The notes under the pieces were generated by a model that was not told the DNA's origin, made no database searches, and worked only from the letters and a program-made list of their open reading frames with translations. The translations under genes were made by a program, and so were the position numbers. DNA of 7,328 nt from Saprospiraceae bacterium (GTDB lineage Bacteria > Bacteroidota > Bacteroidia > Chitinophagales > Saprospiraceae), in contig JABWAJ010000285.1 in assembly GCA_013361075.1 (NCBI GenBank), forward strand, positions 1 through 7,328. The letters run 5' to 3'. Of the stretch, positions 6,375-7,328 are shown piece by piece (position 1 is the first letter of the stretch; the number at the start of each line of letters is the position of its first letter).

Positions 6375-6609
6375 CTGAAGCGCTAAAAAATTTAACTCAA
6401 CCGGAAAAACGGACCATCATAAAGGAACTACATATTTCCCTGAAAGCCGTTTCAAAAGCAATCATCAAACTTGTTTTTCACCAATCTAAAACGGCTTATG
6501 AACACACCTGTTACAATTAAAATCAAAAATGGAACTCGTTGAAATAAAACTACTGCAAATGAATGCTAAAATAAATCTTTATAGGTCACTGGGTGGTGGG
6601 TGGAATTAG
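6371..6609 (+). pseudogene. Decayed C-terminal fragment of a TolC/OprM-family outer-membrane efflux protein
   Basis: The last open stretch (from 6502 to TAG 6607-6609) ends in NAKINLYRSLGGGWN. The ending LY-[KR]-[AS]-LGGGW is characteristic of OprM/NodT-type outer-membrane factors of RND pumps. Just upstream, codons at 6490-6498 read NGL, the usual turn before the final helix, followed by a TGA stop (6499-6501). Another frame, open from 6371 to 6490, reads TTEALKNLTQPEKR, then helical sequence ending LVFHQSK, which fits the preceding helix of the same family. The two frames join if one A is restored in the run at 6488-6491. Compared with OprM from memory, the NGL-to-GGGW distance is about seven residues short. 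So there is at least one frameshift, one stop and perhaps a small deletion, and the first three quarters of the gene are absent. No start or promoter is left. Confidence 0.6.
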
Positions 6610-6664
6610 CTGATATAATTGTAGTGCAATGAGTCTTTTGATTTTATGAATCACAATTATCAAT

Positions 6665-6697
6665 AAAAAAAATGGAAGGATTATTTATCAATCCTTC
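6665..6697 (-). terminator. Rho-independent terminator of the right-hand gene
   Basis: On the minus strand, GAAGGATT (6697-6690) and AATCCTTC (6682-6675) form a perfect 8-bp stem with a seven-base loop. After CA comes a run of eight T (6672-6665). It starts 49 bp past the stop codon of the minus-strand gene ending at 6746. The plus strand has no T-run on the other side, so it acts in this direction. Confidence 0.85.
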
Positions 6698-6745
6698 TAC
6701 ACTATAAAACTAATAAAAATGAGTCATAGATTTATATACAACCTT

Positions 6746-7328
6746 CTACGAAGCAGCACGTTTGGGTTTTACGCGGAAAAATCCTTGCAGCCAGTCAATA
6801 ATCGGGTCGCGGAATTTCAGAAGTAACAGCGAAAGCATAGAAGCAACGGCGGACATGAGTAAAAGAATAACCCCATTAAACAAAACGGTAGGCGCTTTTT
6901 CAAATCCCGTGATAGTCAGTCCCGGCAAGGGTTTTTCCGGCAGGAGCAGCGGGTGCTGCAGCCATTCAAGCAGCGTTGCATTATCAAACATTACAGCGCC
7001 GGAACGCACAAGCGGCTTTTTGACCCCCGAAGGGTGAGTAAGTTCTTCGTACTTATTATTGGCAATGCGGATTTGGCGCGCTATTTCCTGATTGCCATAA
7101 TTTTTTTGATATGCCGCACGGTGGCGTTCCTGCAACGAGTCCAAAACGGGTTTATATTGCTGGAAATCCTGCAACTGCCGTTCGTTATCCATCGTTTTTT
7201 GCTCAATTGTTGCCAATAATGTATAATGGCTGATACTATCCGATAGTATTTTTTCCTGCGCCCGTTTGATAGTATTTTCTCGTTCCGCGAGCAAAACATC
7301 ATATTCATTGTAGATATTGAGGGTTTTT
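6746..7328 (-). CDS. Unrecognised membrane protein with coiled-coil-like region, N-terminus outside window
   Basis: The frame ends at 6746 and stays open through the right edge, so about 194 codons including the stop are visible and the real start lies outside. The TTG at 7294 is not a needed start, because in-frame codons continue upstream (KTLNIYNEYDVLLAEREN). The first two thirds are polar and helix-like with many Glu, Lys, Gln and Arg. A single long hydrophobic segment (LFNGVILLLMSAVASMLSLLLL) lies about 25 residues from the end, followed by a basic tail RVKPKRAAS. This suggests a membrane protein with a C-terminal anchor and a basic cytoplasmic end, or the last segment of a multi-pass protein. 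No family motif is recognised. A chain-length-determinant (Wzz-like) protein, which also pairs coiled coil with a C-terminal segment, is possible but not supported by a motif. Confidence 0.8.
   Translation of the reverse strand, partial: KTLNIYNEYDVLLAERENTIKRAQEKILSDSISHYTLLATIEQKTMDNERQLQDFQQYKPVLDSLQERHRAAYQKNYGNQEIARQIRIANNKYEELTHPSGVKKPLVRSGAVMFDNATLLEWLQHPLLLPEKPLPGLTITGFEKAPTVLFNGVILLLMSAVASMLSLLLLKFRDPIIDWLQGFFRVKPKRAAS

Larger units (their letters stand above)
5995..6745. other. 751-bp intergenic region, overview
   Basis: No intact protein gene is visible here on either strand. From left to right it holds nested inverted repeats (6038-6118), a short 9-bp tandem repeat (6176-6200), a strong minus-strand terminator (6220-6246) with a matching minus-strand promoter about 100 bp to its right (6344-6374), a decayed plus-strand fragment of an outer-membrane efflux protein (6371-6609), an 8-bp inverted repeat (ATAATTGT at 6615-6622, ACAATTAT at 6653-6660), and the terminator of the right-hand gene (6665-6697). 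The right half is AT-richer than the genes on either side. Confidence 0.8.

Noticed and set aside
6444..6497. 9-bp inverted repeat AAGCCGTTT / AAACGGCTT with a 36-nt loop
   Set aside because: It lies inside the decayed efflux-protein fragment and has no T-run, so it is likely chance.

Overview
The window looks like chromosomal DNA of a member of the Bacteroidota. A Saprospiria-type genome is a guess from the style of the repeats and proteins. The reasons are TAnnTTTG promoter elements in front of several genes, weak or absent Shine-Dalgarno sequences, a small OmpA-family protein next to a membrane-anchored helix-hairpin-helix protein, and moderate GC content. No phage, insertion sequence, CRISPR array, tRNA or rRNA was seen.

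Layout from left to right. Positions 1-1124 (minus) hold most of ffh, the SRP GTPase, cut by the window edge inside its M domain. A short divergent promoter region (1125-1310) separates it from a two-gene plus-strand unit: an OmpA-family envelope protein (1311-2147) with a degenerate first copy of its peptidoglycan-binding fold, and a single-pass membrane protein with a coiled coil and two helix-hairpin-helix repeats (2180-3160). The convergent gap 3161-3374 contains a long imperfect inverted repeat whose right arm runs into a GCCTTTT heptamer tract.

Next is a minus-strand pair with a 14-bp overlap: a LYS9-type saccharopine dehydrogenase (4657-5994), and downstream of it a polysaccharide-flippase-like membrane protein (3375-4670). 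To the right lies a 751-bp gap (5995-6745) that is not empty. It carries a promoter plus terminator on the minus strand that would bound an RNA of about 115-120 nt (or form an attenuated leader for the saccharopine dehydrogenase pair), a decayed C-terminal fragment of a TolC/OprM-type outer-membrane efflux protein on the plus strand, and a separate clean terminator for the last gene. That gene (6746 to the right edge, minus) is a 5'-truncated, unrecognised protein with a coiled-coil-like stretch and one membrane segment near its C-terminus.

The parts most worth a second look are the possible unannotated RNA at 6220-6339, the efflux-protein relic at 6371-6609, the large inverted repeat at 3180-3310, and the OmpA/HhH pair. 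Nothing here can be called a new system with confidence.
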